Shown piece by piece: positions 9,617-17,920 of a DNA stretch of 64,000 nt. The notes beneath the pieces are model-generated. The model was not told the DNA's origin and searched no databases. It saw only the letters and a list, made by a program, of their open reading frames with translations. How positions within the stretch are numbered: position 1 is the first letter of the stretch; each line of letters opens with the position of its first letter. Source of the DNA: Pseudomonas sp. VD-NE ins (GTDB lineage: Bacteria > Pseudomonadota > Gammaproteobacteria > Pseudomonadales > Pseudomonadaceae); NCBI RefSeq assembly GCF_031882575.1, contig NZ_CP134772.1, forward strand, positions 2,623,001 through 2,687,000. The letters are read 5' to 3'. Position numbers and translations under genes: made by a program.

Positions 9617-10192
9617 GTGAGCAATATAGTGCACAAAGATTCAACGCAACGGGCGTCCGTCCTGCAACACGTCAGCTTGAATGTGCGGCGTCTACGGCAT
9701 GCCGCCGATATGAGCCAGACCGCGCTGGCAGAAAAGTCCGGGGTCAGCCGGCGCATGCTGGTGGCGATCGAGGCGGGCGAGAAAAATGTCAGCCTGACCA
9801 CTCTTGATCGCGTTGCTGAAGCGCTCGACGTCGCGTTCAGCGATCTGATCCAGGCGCCGGATGCCCGCGATCCGAGCCGCATCAACGAGGTGGCTTGGGC
9901 GGGCACGATCCCGGGCAGTAAAGCGGTGCTGCTCTCCAAAGCCACCGCCACTCGCGAAGTCGAGCAATGGGAATGGTGTCTGCAACCGGGCGAGGTCTAC
10001 CCGTCGCAAGCGGATGCCGAGGGCTGGAGCGAGCAGATTTTCGTCTTTGAGGGTTGCCTGACGCTGATGCTCGGCGAGCAGCCGCAGCACATCGGCACAG
10101 GCGAGTTCTTCATGTTTGCCAGCAATCAACCGCACTCCTATCGCAATGATGGGGACGTGGCGGCGCGGTTTGTGCGTAATGTGGTGATTTGA
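9617..10192 (+). CDS. XRE-family regulator with C-terminal cupin
   Basis: The 191-residue protein combines a helix-turn-helix (about residues 18-72; MSQTALAEKSGVSRRMLVAI) with a cupin barrel (about 115-185; EGWSEQIFVFEGCLTLML and FFMFASNQPHSYRN). Regulators of this build bind DNA and sense small ligands through the cupin; many control amino-acid or polyamine genes. The likely start is GTG at 9617 (another GTG at 9629). The ATG at 9461 would place 52 extra residues inside the divergent EamA gene. Its stop overlaps the next gene's ATG (TGATG at 10190-10194), so the two are coupled. Confidence 0.8.
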   Translation: MSNIVHKDSTQRASVLQHVSLNVRRLRHAADMSQTALAEKSGVSRRMLVAIEAGEKNVSLTTLDRVAEALDVAFSDLIQAPDARDPSRINEVAWAGTIPGSKAVLLSKATATREVEQWEWCLQPGEVYPSQADAEGWSEQIFVFEGCLTLMLGEQPQHIGTGEFFMFASNQPHSYRNDGDVAARFVRNVVI

Positions 10193-11586
10193 TGAGTCAG
10201 AGTGCAGACATCCTGATTATCGGCGGTGGCCTCAGCGGTACGATGCTGGCGGTGCAATTGTTGCGTCTGCCTGGCCGGCGCAAGGTCCTGATCATTGAAC
10301 CGCGTGCGGAACTGGGACGGGGCGAGGCGTACAGCGCGGTCGAACTGGGTCACACACTCAATGGCAACGCCGCACGCATGAGCGTCGATCCGGATAATCC
10401 GGATGACCTGACGCAATGGCTCACCGAGTACATTGCCGGTGGCGGCTGGCCGGAGTCTGCCGAACAGAAGGTGTCGATCAGCGAACTGTTTCCGCCACGC
10501 GGATTGTTTGGCGTGTATGTGCAGCAGCGTCTGGCCGAGGCGCGCAGAGTCGGGGCGCTGAATGGCTCAAGCGTTGAGCACATTCGTGCGGAAGCCGTCA
10601 ATCTGCAAGTCGGTGCCGATTCGGTGCAGCTCACGCTGAGCAATGGTCAGGCACTGCGCGGTGGCTTCGCGGTACTGGCGACTGGAATGTTCCCTGCCGC
10701 GCGAACCCCGCAGAAGGCCTCCAGTGGCCTCAACGCCGCCGCGCTCGATCCTTGGGATGTCGCGGCCATGCGCCAGCTCGATCCGCAATCGACGGTGCTG
10801 ATCATCGGCTCCGGCCTGACCATGGTCGATGCCGTGGTGTCGCTGGAGCAGGCCGGGCATCGCGGGCCGATCGAAGTGTTTTCGCGGCATGGTTTGTTGC
10901 CCCATGTGCGCCGACAACCGCCGGCATGGGTGGATTTTCTCGGCGAAGATCACAGTATTCGCACGCCGCGGCAGTTATTGCGCGAATTGCGTCGGCAATG
11001 CCAGGCAGCCATTGCGCAAGGCATCGATTGGCAGGCACCGCTGGATACGGTTCGGGTACACATCGCTCGGTTGTGGAGTCAGGCGACTGACAGGCAGCGT
11101 CGACAATTCGTACGGCATGTACGGCCGTGGTGGGAAAGTCATCATCACCGTTCGCCGCCGTTGAGTGCGGCGCTGGTTGAGCGTCTTTATAAAGAAGGGC
11201 GATTGCGTATTCAGGCAGCTTCGTTCAAAGGGCTTGAGCCGAGCCCTGAAGATGGCGTCAGCATTCGCATTCGACGTCGTGGTGAGTCGCAAACCTGCGT
11301 GGTGCAGGGCGCCGCGTTGATCAATTCCAGTGGTATCGAATACGACTGGCGCCGAGTTGCGCGACCGTTGCCGCAACAGGTGCTGGCGCGGGGTCTGGTG
11401 CAACCGGGACCGTTGGCGTTGGGAATCGCGGCGGCGGTGGATGGCGCTGTGCTGGATGCCGAGGGGCTTGCGGCTAGCCGGTTGTTTGCATTGGGACCGC
11501 CATTGCGCGGGATGTGGTGGGAGAGTACGGCGGTGACGGATGTGGCGTTGCAGGCCAAGGCGTTGGCGGGGCGGTTGGTGGGATGA
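10192..11586 (+). CDS. FAD/NAD(P)-binding protein (FAD_NAD_binding_9 type)
   Basis: This 464-residue flavoprotein has an N-terminal Rossmann motif DILIIGGGLSGTMLAVQLL (residues 6-24) and a second one, VLIIGSGLTMVDA, near residue 202. The segment LGRGEAYSAVELGHTLN is characteristic of the single-FAD family often annotated as FAD/NAD(P)-binding or hydroxyacylglutathione-linked protein; the substrate is unknown. It is translationally coupled to the XRE-cupin regulator, so its activity probably belongs to the same metabolic response as the divergent EamA exporter. The ATG at 10192 is preferred to an adjacent TTG. Confidence 0.82.
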   Translation: MSQSADILIIGGGLSGTMLAVQLLRLPGRRKVLIIEPRAELGRGEAYSAVELGHTLNGNAARMSVDPDNPDDLTQWLTEYIAGGGWPESAEQKVSISELFPPRGLFGVYVQQRLAEARRVGALNGSSVEHIRAEAVNLQVGADSVQLTLSNGQALRGGFAVLATGMFPAARTPQKASSGLNAAALDPWDVAAMRQLDPQSTVLIIGSGLTMVDAVVSLEQAGHRGPIEVFSRHGLLPHVRRQPPAWVDFLGEDHSIRTPRQLLRELRRQCQAAIAQGIDWQAPLDTVRVHIARLWSQATDRQRRQFVRHVRPWWESHHHRSPPLSAALVERLYKEGRLRIQAASFKGLEPSPEDGVSIRIRRRGESQTCVVQGAALINSSGIEYDWRRVARPLPQQVLARGLVQPGPLALGIAAAVDGAVLDAEGLAASRLFALGPPLRGMWWESTAVTDVALQAKALAGRLVG

Positions 11587-11604
11587 GGTTGATGGTGTTC
11601 TTTC

Positions 11605-11709
11605 GGACCTCTTCGCGAGCAGGCTCGCTCCCACAGGAGATTCAGGTTGCAAATACCATTTGTGCCACGCCACAGAACCTGTGGGAGCGAGCTTGCTCGC
11701 GAAGGGGTC
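11605..11709. repeat. REP pair
   Basis: Inverted copies of CTTCGCGAGCAGGCTCGCTC (11610-11634) and its complement (11680-11704), separated by about 45 bases, lie between two convergent genes. Confidence 0.85.
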
Positions 11710-11740
11710 ATCTGTTTCAACATCTCTGTTGACTGGAAGA

Positions 11741-11771
11741 CCGCTATCGCTGGCAAGCCAGCTCCCACTTG
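11741..11771. repeat. Single REP element
   Basis: A lone copy reading CCGCTATCGCTGGCAAGCCA followed by GCTCCCAC, of the same subtype as the 2.2-kb pair and different from the neighbouring pair. Confidence 0.75.
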
Positions 11772-11792
11772 GATTGTGTGATGGCTTAAAGG

Positions 11793-13166
11793 TTACGCCA
11801 CCACTCGATAACACGGCACATACGCCGCGCCACCCGGCAACTTCATCCGGTGCTGGGCGACGAAGGCTTTGAGCAGGGCATCCAGCGGCTGCATGATCGC
11901 GGCGTCACCACGGATCTGATACGGCCCGTGTTCTTCGATCAAACGAATGCCCTTGTCCTTGACGTTGCCGGCAACGATCCCGGAAAACGCCCGGCGCAGG
12001 TTGGCCGCGAGTTCGTGCGGTGGCTGGTCGCGGTGCAGTTTGAGGTTGGCCATGTTTTCGTGGGTTGGATCGAACGGGCGCTGGAAGCCTTCGTCGATTT
12101 TCAGCAGCCAGTTGAAATGGAACGCATCGTTGCGCTCGCGACGGAACTGCTTCACCGCCTTCAGGCCTTGGGTCATCTGCCGCGCCACTTCGGCCGGGTC
12201 GTCGATGATGATCTCGTAGTGCTGCTTGGCGGCTTCGCCAAGGGTCGCGGTGACGAACGCGTCTAACTGTTCCAGATACGGCGCGGCATGTTTCGGCCCG
12301 GTGAGGATCACCGGGAACGGCAGCCCTTTGTTGTCCGGATGCATCAGGATGCCCAGCAGATAAAGGAACTCTTCAGCCGTACCAGCGCCGCCCGGGAAGA
12401 TGATGATGCCGTGGCCAACACGCACGAAGGCTTCCAGACGCTTTTCGATGTCCGGCAGGATCACCAGTTCGTTGACGATCGGGTTTGGAGCTTCGGCGGC
12501 GATGATGCCCGGCTCGGTCAAGCCGAGGTAGCGACCGCCGTGAATGCGTTGCTTGGCGTGGGCGATGGTTGCGCCTTTCATCGGGCCTTTCATCACGCCG
12601 GGGCCGCAACCGGTGCAAATGTCGAGGCTGCGCAGGCCCAGTTCGTGGCCGACTTTCTTGGTGTATTTGTATTCTTCGGTGTTGATCGAGTGGCCGCCCC
12701 AGCACACGACGATCTTCGGCTCGACGCCCGGACGCAGGGTGCGCGCGTTACGCAGCAAGTGGAAGACGTAGTCGCTGATGCCTTGCGAGGTGCTCAGGTC
12801 GATGCGTTGGCTGTCGAGTTCGTTTTCGGTGTAGACGATGTCGCGCAGGGCGCTGAACAGCATTTCGCGGGTGCTGGCGATCATTTCGCCGTCGACGAAG
12901 GCGTCGGCCGGAGCGTTCAGCAGCTCCAGGCGCACACCGCGATCCTGTTGGTGAATGCGGATTTCGAAGTCCTTGTAGGCTTCGAGGATGGTCTTGGCGT
13001 TATCGACATGGGCGCCGGTGTTGAGGATGGCCAGGGCGCACTGGCGGAAGAGGGTGTAGGTACTGCCGGATCCGGCTTCGCTCAGTTGCTGAACTTCACG
13101 TTGAGAAAGGGTTTCCAGGCTGCCTTTCGGGCTGACCGAGGCATTGATTACGTGTCGTTGGGTCAT
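11793..13166 (-). CDS. ppnN: Nucleotide 5'-monophosphate nucleosidase PpnN (LOG family)
   Basis: This 457-residue enzyme hydrolyses the glycosidic bond of purine and pyrimidine monophosphates, and in E. coli responds to (p)ppGpp. The LOG core is clear: KIVVCWGGHSINTEEYKY, DICTGCGPGVMKGPMKGA, and the motif FPGGAGTAEEF (near residue 256). The N-terminal domain of about 140 residues and C-terminal domain match the long PpnN/YgdH form rather than plant-hormone-activating LOG proteins, which are half as long. It is a single gene between a REP region and the promoter region of the DUF3087 gene. Confidence 0.93.
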   Translation of the reverse strand: MTQRHVINASVSPKGSLETLSQREVQQLSEAGSGSTYTLFRQCALAILNTGAHVDNAKTILEAYKDFEIRIHQQDRGVRLELLNAPADAFVDGEMIASTREMLFSALRDIVYTENELDSQRIDLSTSQGISDYVFHLLRNARTLRPGVEPKIVVCWGGHSINTEEYKYTKKVGHELGLRSLDICTGCGPGVMKGPMKGATIAHAKQRIHGGRYLGLTEPGIIAAEAPNPIVNELVILPDIEKRLEAFVRVGHGIIIFPGGAGTAEEFLYLLGILMHPDNKGLPFPVILTGPKHAAPYLEQLDAFVTATLGEAAKQHYEIIIDDPAEVARQMTQGLKAVKQFRRERNDAFHFNWLLKIDEGFQRPFDPTHENMANLKLHRDQPPHELAANLRRAFSGIVAGNVKDKGIRLIEEHGPYQIRGDAAIMQPLDALLKAFVAQHRMKLPGGAAYVPCYRVVA

Positions 13167-13389
13167 GCAATGATCCTTAAAACGATGTCATCTCAAGACT
13201 AGGCGATGGCATCCGAATAGTGTGTATCCATGAATGAAGATGGCACGATCTGCGCTGTACCGCCATGTCCCCGTTGGACGCTGAAAAGATGAAAAGGAGC
13301 CCCAGCATAGCTAAATCCGCGGTAGAGGCGATAATGCGCCGGCCGGTTTTTTCAGTTACCCCTTTTGTCGCTCAAGGAAGTCATTTGTG

Positions 13390-13917
13390 ATGTTCGAGAT
13401 TCAGCCGATGGACGCCGCCACCTTTCGCCAGCAGACCCGACGCAGCACGATCATCATCGCCGTGCTGTTCCTGGTGCTGGCGATGTTGTTTTCCAGCGTG
13501 GCGGTGGCGCTGTTCGGCGAGCCTGGCGGCGATAACCTGCGTTTCAATGTCGGTGGCGTGTTTGTGGCATTTCTGCTGACCGCCGCGTTACTGCGCGGGC
13601 GCTTCTGGAATCAGAGCTGGATGGCGCCAGCGGTGTACAGCTGGCGGCTCAAACGCAGTCTGATGAGCATCACCAATGTGATGCATCAGATGACGGCGGC
13701 GGTGGAGAAGAACGATCCGACGGCGATGAAGGTTTTGCGCTTCTATCATCTGGGATTGACGCAAATGCACGAACTGGACGGCAACTCCAGTGATCATGGG
13801 CAACTGTGGCGGGAAGTCGAAGCGCACAAGGCGCGGATGCAGGCGCTGGGAATCGATACCGAGCAGACGCGCCTGGATCCGGCCTGGCTGGAAACCTTGA
13901 AGCCGACGTCGCGCTGA
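13390..13917 (+). CDS. DUF3087 family membrane protein
   Basis: The 175-residue product has two membrane helices (about 18-40 and 50-70) and a soluble C-terminal half with KRSLMSITNVMHQM and YHLGLTQMHELDGN, the conserved part of DUF3087. Function is unknown. The ribosome site AAGGAAG serves either a GTG at 13387 or the ATG at 13390; the difference is one residue. It stands alone and converges on the DUF2784 gene, only two bases apart at the stops. Confidence 0.78.
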   Translation: MFEIQPMDAATFRQQTRRSTIIIAVLFLVLAMLFSSVAVALFGEPGGDNLRFNVGGVFVAFLLTAALLRGRFWNQSWMAPAVYSWRLKRSLMSITNVMHQMTAAVEKNDPTAMKVLRFYHLGLTQMHELDGNSSDHGQLWREVEAHKARMQALGIDTEQTRLDPAWLETLKPTSR

Positions 13918-14292
13918 TTACACAGCTCGGCGCAGTTTCCACGAACGGATCAAGCGGCCATATACCAGCAGGTTCACCGCCAGCACCACGCTGCCGAGCG
14001 CCAGTTGAATCTGCGGGGTGAGCCCGGCCGGGTAGATGATCGGCCAGATGTAATGTTCGATGAAGCCGCCGGCGTATTCAGTCTGCCCGGCCGCGTGGCG
14101 CATGAGGTTTTCCCAGTAGGTCAGCGGGCAGGTCAAGTGCAACACCTCAACCGCCACACCCCAGGCGGCAGCGGGCAAATGCAGCCACATCAAACGTGGC
14201 CATTTGAGGACCAGCAGCCCGCCAAACAGCACGAACAGAATGAATGACAAATGGAACAGGACCAGCCCGTCGGCTGCGATTCGGTACAGCAT
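13918..14292 (-). CDS. DUF2784 family membrane protein
   Basis: The 124-residue protein starts MLYRIAADGLVLFHLSF and has four helices; the family pattern WPRLMWLHLPAAAWGVAVE and CPLTYWENLMR is visible. DUF2784 proteins are small integral membrane proteins of unknown role. AGGGAGA sits seven bases before the ATG at 14292, so the longer 135-residue reading is rejected. Confidence 0.8.
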   Translation of the reverse strand: MLYRIAADGLVLFHLSFILFVLFGGLLVLKWPRLMWLHLPAAAWGVAVEVLHLTCPLTYWENLMRHAAGQTEYAGGFIEHYIWPIIYPAGLTPQIQLALGSVVLAVNLLVYGRLIRSWKLRRAV

Positions 14293-14445
14293 GTCGTCTC
14301 CCTGACGCGATTGTGAATGGCTCACATGGTACGCCGATGGCCGTCCACAGTCGGCGCGATTTAGCGCAATTGCGCAAGATTGTTCAAGCCGGACAAGGGG
14401 ATTTGCTGGCAGAGTCTGTTGCTGTTTCCACTGTTGAAGAGCGAT

Positions 14446-15144
14446 ATGTCTGACTCACTCTTGCCGCGCAATGCGTTTCTTCGCGGCGCTGCGGCGATCA
14501 TGCCGTTATCTCTGGCCACCGCGCCGTGGGGGCTGCTGGCCGGCTCCATGGCGATCGAAGCCAATCTCACGCCGCTGCAAGGCCAAGGCTTGTCGAGCAT
14601 TGTGTTTGCCGGGGCGGCGCAACTGGTGGCGATCGGCATGCTCAAGGGCGGCGCGGGGATTTTCTCGATTCTGTTGACCACGCTGCTGCTGACTTCTCAG
14701 CACTTGCTGTACGGCATGAGCATGCGTTCGGTGATTTCGCCGCTGCCGGGACGCTGGCGAATCGGGCTGGGTTTTTTGCTCACCGATGAGTTGTTTGCGC
14801 TGACCAGTCAGCACGATCGTCAACAGTTCAATCGCTGGTATGCGCTGGGTGTCGGCCTGACGTTCTACATCGCGTGGAATCTGTTCACCCTGGCCGGCAT
14901 TGTCCTCGGCAGCAGCATTCCGGGGCTTGAGCATCTGGGGCTGGACTTCTCGATTGCCGCCACCTTCATTGCCCTGATCACACCGGTGGTGCGCAACGTG
15001 CCGACAGTGGTTTGCGTGGCAGTGTCGCTGTTTTGTTCGGTGTTGTTCAGTTACTGGCAATGGGGCTCGGCACTGGTGTTGTCCGGGTTGGCAGGAATGA
15101 CCGCAGGGTTTATCTGCAACAAGCTGTACCGGGAGCGCACATGA
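14446..15144 (+). CDS. azlC: AzlC family branched-chain amino acid exporter, large subunit
   Basis: The 232-residue protein has the AzlC hallmarks: MPLSLATAPWGLLAGSMAIE near the N-terminus, FAGAAQLVAIGMLKGGA, and TTLLLTSQHLLYGMSM with LTDELFALTSQ. With AzlD it forms an inner-membrane exporter; homologous pairs (YgaZH, BrnFE) export branched-chain amino acids or methionine. Start chosen at ATG 14446 behind GAAGAG. Its stop overlaps the azlD ATG (ATGA at 15141-15144). Confidence 0.9.
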   Translation: MSDSLLPRNAFLRGAAAIMPLSLATAPWGLLAGSMAIEANLTPLQGQGLSSIVFAGAAQLVAIGMLKGGAGIFSILLTTLLLTSQHLLYGMSMRSVISPLPGRWRIGLGFLLTDELFALTSQHDRQQFNRWYALGVGLTFYIAWNLFTLAGIVLGSSIPGLEHLGLDFSIAATFIALITPVVRNVPTVVCVAVSLFCSVLFSYWQWGSALVLSGLAGMTAGFICNKLYRERT

Positions 15145-15455
15145 TGGTTTGGGCGGTAATTTTCGGCATGGGTTTTCTGGTGTTCCTCAATCGTTACGTG
15201 TTCCTTGAACCGCGTTTGCCGGTGCGTTTGAGCAGCAACGCGCGACAGTTTCTCGGTTTCGCGGTGCCCGGGATGCTCACGGCGATCTGCGGGCCGATTG
15301 TTTTCATGCCCGACAAACAGCTGAATCTGCAGTGGGATAACCCATACTTGCTTAGTTCGCTGGTTGCAATTGGACTGGTGATATATACGCGCAGCACTTT
15401 GCTCAGCATGTTGCTGAGCATGGCGTTCTTCTTCTTACTGCGCTGGTGGTTGTAA
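15141..15455 (+). CDS. azlD: AzlD family exporter, small subunit
   Basis: The 104-residue protein has four hydrophobic helices, an NRYVFLEPRLPVRLSSNARQ loop and LGFAVPGMLTAICGPIVF, matching AzlD. It is the partner of AzlC and is translationally coupled to it. The helix LLSSLVAIGLVIYTRSTLL and the conserved late hydrophobic run complete the family pattern. Confidence 0.88.
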   Translation: MMVWAVIFGMGFLVFLNRYVFLEPRLPVRLSSNARQFLGFAVPGMLTAICGPIVFMPDKQLNLQWDNPYLLSSLVAIGLVIYTRSTLLSMLLSMAFFFLLRWWL

Positions 15456-15508
15456 ATTGTCTGTTCTACGCTTTTGGGGATCGAGGTTCACTGATACAGG
15501 AGGTGCAC

Positions 15509-15655
15509 ATGGCGACTGAGCAGAAGCATCCGGAGACGGATGAGCAAGAGACTGATGAGCCGACTGAAAAGGAAATAGAGCGGGAAAAGCACAAGGAGCA
15601 AACCTGGAAGCATGATGACGGCCGGGAGCTTTCAGATCCCGACCGCAAGTTTTGA
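15509..15655 (+). CDS. Small, highly charged hypothetical protein (48 aa)
   Basis: The 48-residue protein consists almost only of charged and polar residues, with an acidic TDEQETDEPTEKE stretch followed by a lysine-rich EREKHKEQTWKHD part, and is predicted disordered. A strong AGGAGG ribosome site lies seven bases before the ATG, which supports translation. A terminator follows directly. It may share the azlCD transcript (53 bp gap) or have its own promoter. No function can be assigned. Confidence 0.6.
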   Translation: MATEQKHPETDEQETDEPTEKEIEREKHKEQTWKHDDGRELSDPDRKF

Positions 15656-15666
15656 GTGGTTTTACG

Positions 15667-15696
15667 AAAAAGCCCCGCATTTGCGGGGCTTTCTTG
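15667..15696. terminator. Bidirectional intrinsic terminator
   Basis: The stem AAGCCCCGCA/TGCGGGGCTT with a two-base loop is flanked by an A run on the left and a T-rich stretch on the right, between two convergent small genes. Confidence 0.85.
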
Positions 15697-15701
15697 TGGT
15701 T

Positions 15702-15917
15702 TCAGATATCGTCCAGCGGCGTGAACTCGGGGTGTGAAGCCCGATACCCCAAGGTTCGGTCGATCCACGCATTCAGCTCGTTGACCATCACCGGCGGATG
15801 GCCAGGATAACCTTCGAGGGTGGTGCGCAGGGTGCGTTCGATATCGGGTACGGAACGCAGGTTTCGGGTCTTGATGTAGTGGCCGATAAAACAGTCGAGT
15901 TCAAAGCGTTCTGTCAT
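15702..15917 (-). CDS. Hypothetical protein (71 aa)
   Basis: The 71-residue reading starts MTERFELDCFIGHYIKTRNL and ends EFTPLDDI; no membrane segment or known motif is visible. The composition looks like a genuine soluble protein and the reading frame ends neatly at a terminator. A longer version beginning with TTG at 15989 would add 24 residues, but neither start has a good ribosome site, so the start is uncertain. Function unknown. Confidence 0.5.
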   Translation of the reverse strand: MTERFELDCFIGHYIKTRNLRSVPDIERTLRTTLEGYPGHPPVMVNELNAWIDRTLGYRASHPEFTPLDDI

Positions 15918-16036
15918 GGACAGATAAATACACTCCAGGCCGCTGACCTGTTTGATTGCAAAATCGTCGCGCAACTTATTTCTCTGCAAGGCTTGTAGAC
16001 GTTAGGGGTTCCTGGTTTGTTGACTCTTTGGTCAAC

Positions 16037-16046
16037 TGGTATACCA
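16037..16046. promoter_or_regulatory. TGGTATACCA palindrome, GntR-like operator candidate
   Basis: A perfect ten-base palindrome embedded in AACTGGTATACCAAAT, 120 bp upstream of the 71-aa hypothetical gene. The same ten bases recur at 56444. The sequence agrees with the T-GT-AC-A pattern known for FadR-type GntR regulators. No such regulator is encoded in the window. Confidence 0.4.
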
Positions 16047-16197
16047 AATGGAAATGCGGCGCGCATGCTAGCCGTAGTGCATCTAAATGTATGTATGACG
16101 GTTGAAATGTCAGACAGGCGGTTAGTTCATTCGAACGTGTGTTTTATTTGCAGCGTCTCAAAGATGAAACAGTTGTTGTAACGATCACGCGTCACCT

Positions 16198-16276
16198 GTA
16201 AGAGCTGCCGAAGGCTGCGATCTTTTGATTCTGAGAAAGCAAGTGTCAAAAGATCGCAGCCTTCGGCAGCTCCTAC
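16198..16276. repeat. Type-B REP pair
   Basis: Inverted copies of AGCTGCCGAAGGCTGCGATC face each other with a loop of about 20 bases. The same family recurs at 63569-63652; it differs from the GTGGGAGC family found elsewhere in the window. Confidence 0.85.
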
Positions 16277-16305
16277 ATTGATATACGCGTGAAGTCGGCA
16301 AATGT

Positions 16306-16986
16306 TTAAGTCTGTTCGATAATCAAACTGGCCCCCTGATTGCGCACGTTCCCGACAGCTTTGCCGACTTTGTGCCATTCGAACACTTCGCTGCCTTCAC
16401 CCTCGAACAGCAACATTTGCTCGGCGCGTTCAATCGGCGTCGCAGGATCGAGCCACTCGCGCACCAAATCCGCGCGGAACACCACCGGTCGGCGATCATG
16501 GATGTCGAGCATGCCGCCGACGGCATCGGCGGTGATGATCACGAAACCGTCGTCGTCCCGGGCCGCCGTTTCGGCTGTCGGAAATTGTCCGATGGCCGCG
16601 CAGAAAACCGCTCCCTTGTCTGCCCGACGAATCAGCCACGGTTGTCGGGTTTTGTCTTCGGTGTCGACCCATTCAAACCAGTTATCGATGGGCACAATCA
16701 AACGATGTCGCCAGATCGCGCGGAAGAACGGACCGTGGGCGACTTTCTCGACCCGGGCATTGATCGGTGGGGGACGATCCTTGGCCCAATGCGGGCGCCA
16801 GCCCCAACGCAGCTTGTCAGCCTGCAGGTGTTGCCCTTGTTGATGCAGGACGGCCAGCGCGGTGGTCGGCGCCGCGTTATAGCGATCGAGCGGTGCATCG
16901 CCGACGTGATTGATCAACGCGTCGGGAATGCTCAGCACCGCGACGAAGTCATGAATGCCCCGGTATTGCGAGAGTCTTCCGCACAT
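16306..16986 (-). CDS. yedK: SOS response-associated peptidase (SRAP, YedK/HMCES family)
   Basis: This 226-residue protein forms a covalent shield on abasic sites in single-stranded DNA. The catalytic set is visible: Cys2 after the start methionine (MCGRLSQY), the asparagine-arginine segment INARVEKV (about residue 75), the acidic residue in WFEWVD (about 103) and the histidine in LDIHDRRPVV (about 163). Length is typical. It is a single gene; I see no LexA box immediately upstream. Confidence 0.92.
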   Translation of the reverse strand: MCGRLSQYRGIHDFVAVLSIPDALINHVGDAPLDRYNAAPTTALAVLHQQGQHLQADKLRWGWRPHWAKDRPPPINARVEKVAHGPFFRAIWRHRLIVPIDNWFEWVDTEDKTRQPWLIRRADKGAVFCAAIGQFPTAETAARDDDGFVIITADAVGGMLDIHDRRPVVFRADLVREWLDPATPIERAEQMLLFEGEGSEVFEWHKVGKAVGNVRNQGASLIIEQT

Positions 16987-17015
16987 GGGCTGAATCTCCG
17001 GTTGGAGATTTCAGC

Positions 17016-17858
17016 TTAGTCGTTGGCGTCCTGCCCGGTGAACGTGTCGCGCCAACTCAGCCAACGGCGTTCGAGCATGGCCAGCAAGCCGTCGCTGAGT
17101 TTGCCGAGCAAAGCGAGCACGATGATCGCGGCCAGTACGATGTCCGGCCGCGAGGTTTCCCGGCCGTCACTGAGCAGATAACCGAGGCCCTTGGTGGCCG
17201 CGATCAATTCCGCCGCCACCAGAAACATCCACGCCAGGCTCATGCCGCTGCGCAATCCGGTGAACAGGCCGGGCAGGGCGGCTGGCAACAAGATCCGTCG
17301 CACCAGTTGCAACCGGCTGAAACCATAGATGCGGCCGACCTCCACCAGTTTGCGATCAATGTTGCGTATGGCTGCGACGACGTTGACGTACACCGGAAAA
17401 AACGCGCCGATGGCGATCAAGACGATTTTCGAGGTCTCGTCGATGCCCAGCCATAACAGCAGCAGCGGCACCCAGGCCAGGCTCGGAATGGAACGCAGGG
17501 CGGCAAAGGTCGGTTCCAGATAGGCCTCGGCTTCGCGGCTCAAGCCGACCCAGGCGGCAAACACCAGCGCCAGACTGGCGCCAATGACAAAGCCCAGCAG
17601 CACGCGGATCAGGCTGGCGCCAATGTGTTTCCACAGCGCACCTTCAGCGAGATCGGTGAGGGTCAGAGCGATCTCGCTCGGTGCTGGCATCTGGTAGGAC
17701 GGCAGCCAGCCGATGCGTACGATAATTTCCAGCATAACGATGATCAGCACCGGCAAGGCCAGGCCCTTGCAGCGGCGTTGCCATGTCGGACTGAAACCTG
17801 CCGGGCGCTGTCGCGACACGACAAGTGGCGCGGGCAGGTCTTTGCTCTGAGTGGTCAT
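17016..17858 (-). CDS. ABC transporter permease, aliphatic sulfonate/taurine type (SsuC-like)
   Basis: The 280-residue inner-membrane protein has six helices and the permease EAA loop in GRIYGFSRLQLVRRILLPAA (about residue 185), preceded by ALRSIPSLAWVPLLLLWLGI, which is typical of SsuC/TauC/NrtB permeases. Start at ATG 17858, with GGAG eight bases ahead; a GTG at 17876 is an alternative. It follows the binding-protein gene on the same strand by 62 bp. No ATPase gene is nearby, so an ssuB-like partner must be encoded elsewhere. Confidence 0.87.
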   Translation of the reverse strand: MTTQSKDLPAPLVVSRQRPAGFSPTWQRRCKGLALPVLIIVMLEIIVRIGWLPSYQMPAPSEIALTLTDLAEGALWKHIGASLIRVLLGFVIGASLALVFAAWVGLSREAEAYLEPTFAALRSIPSLAWVPLLLLWLGIDETSKIVLIAIGAFFPVYVNVVAAIRNIDRKLVEVGRIYGFSRLQLVRRILLPAALPGLFTGLRSGMSLAWMFLVAAELIAATKGLGYLLSDGRETSRPDIVLAAIIVLALLGKLSDGLLAMLERRWLSWRDTFTGQDAND

Positions 17859-17920
17859 GGTTTTGGCTCCGCTCACGACAAATCCGCGACGGGGCGCGGA
17901 CTTGTCGTGAGGCTGATCGG

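Larger units (their letters stand above)
15918..16305. other. Gene-free stretch of about 390 bp
   Basis: It contains the palindrome TGGTATACCA (16037-16046) and a type-B REP pair (16198-16276). An 83-residue frame on the minus strand (from 16378) crosses the repeat and overlaps the SRAP gene, so I do not regard it as a gene. Confidence 0.6.

Noticed and set aside
12288..13202. 304-codon plus-strand frame opposite ppnN
   Set aside because: Antisense shadow of a well-supported gene; no domain, typical of high-GC third-position bias.
16127..16378. 83-codon minus-strand frame next to the SRAP gene
   Set aside because: Runs through a REP pair and into the SRAP coding sequence; no family resemblance.
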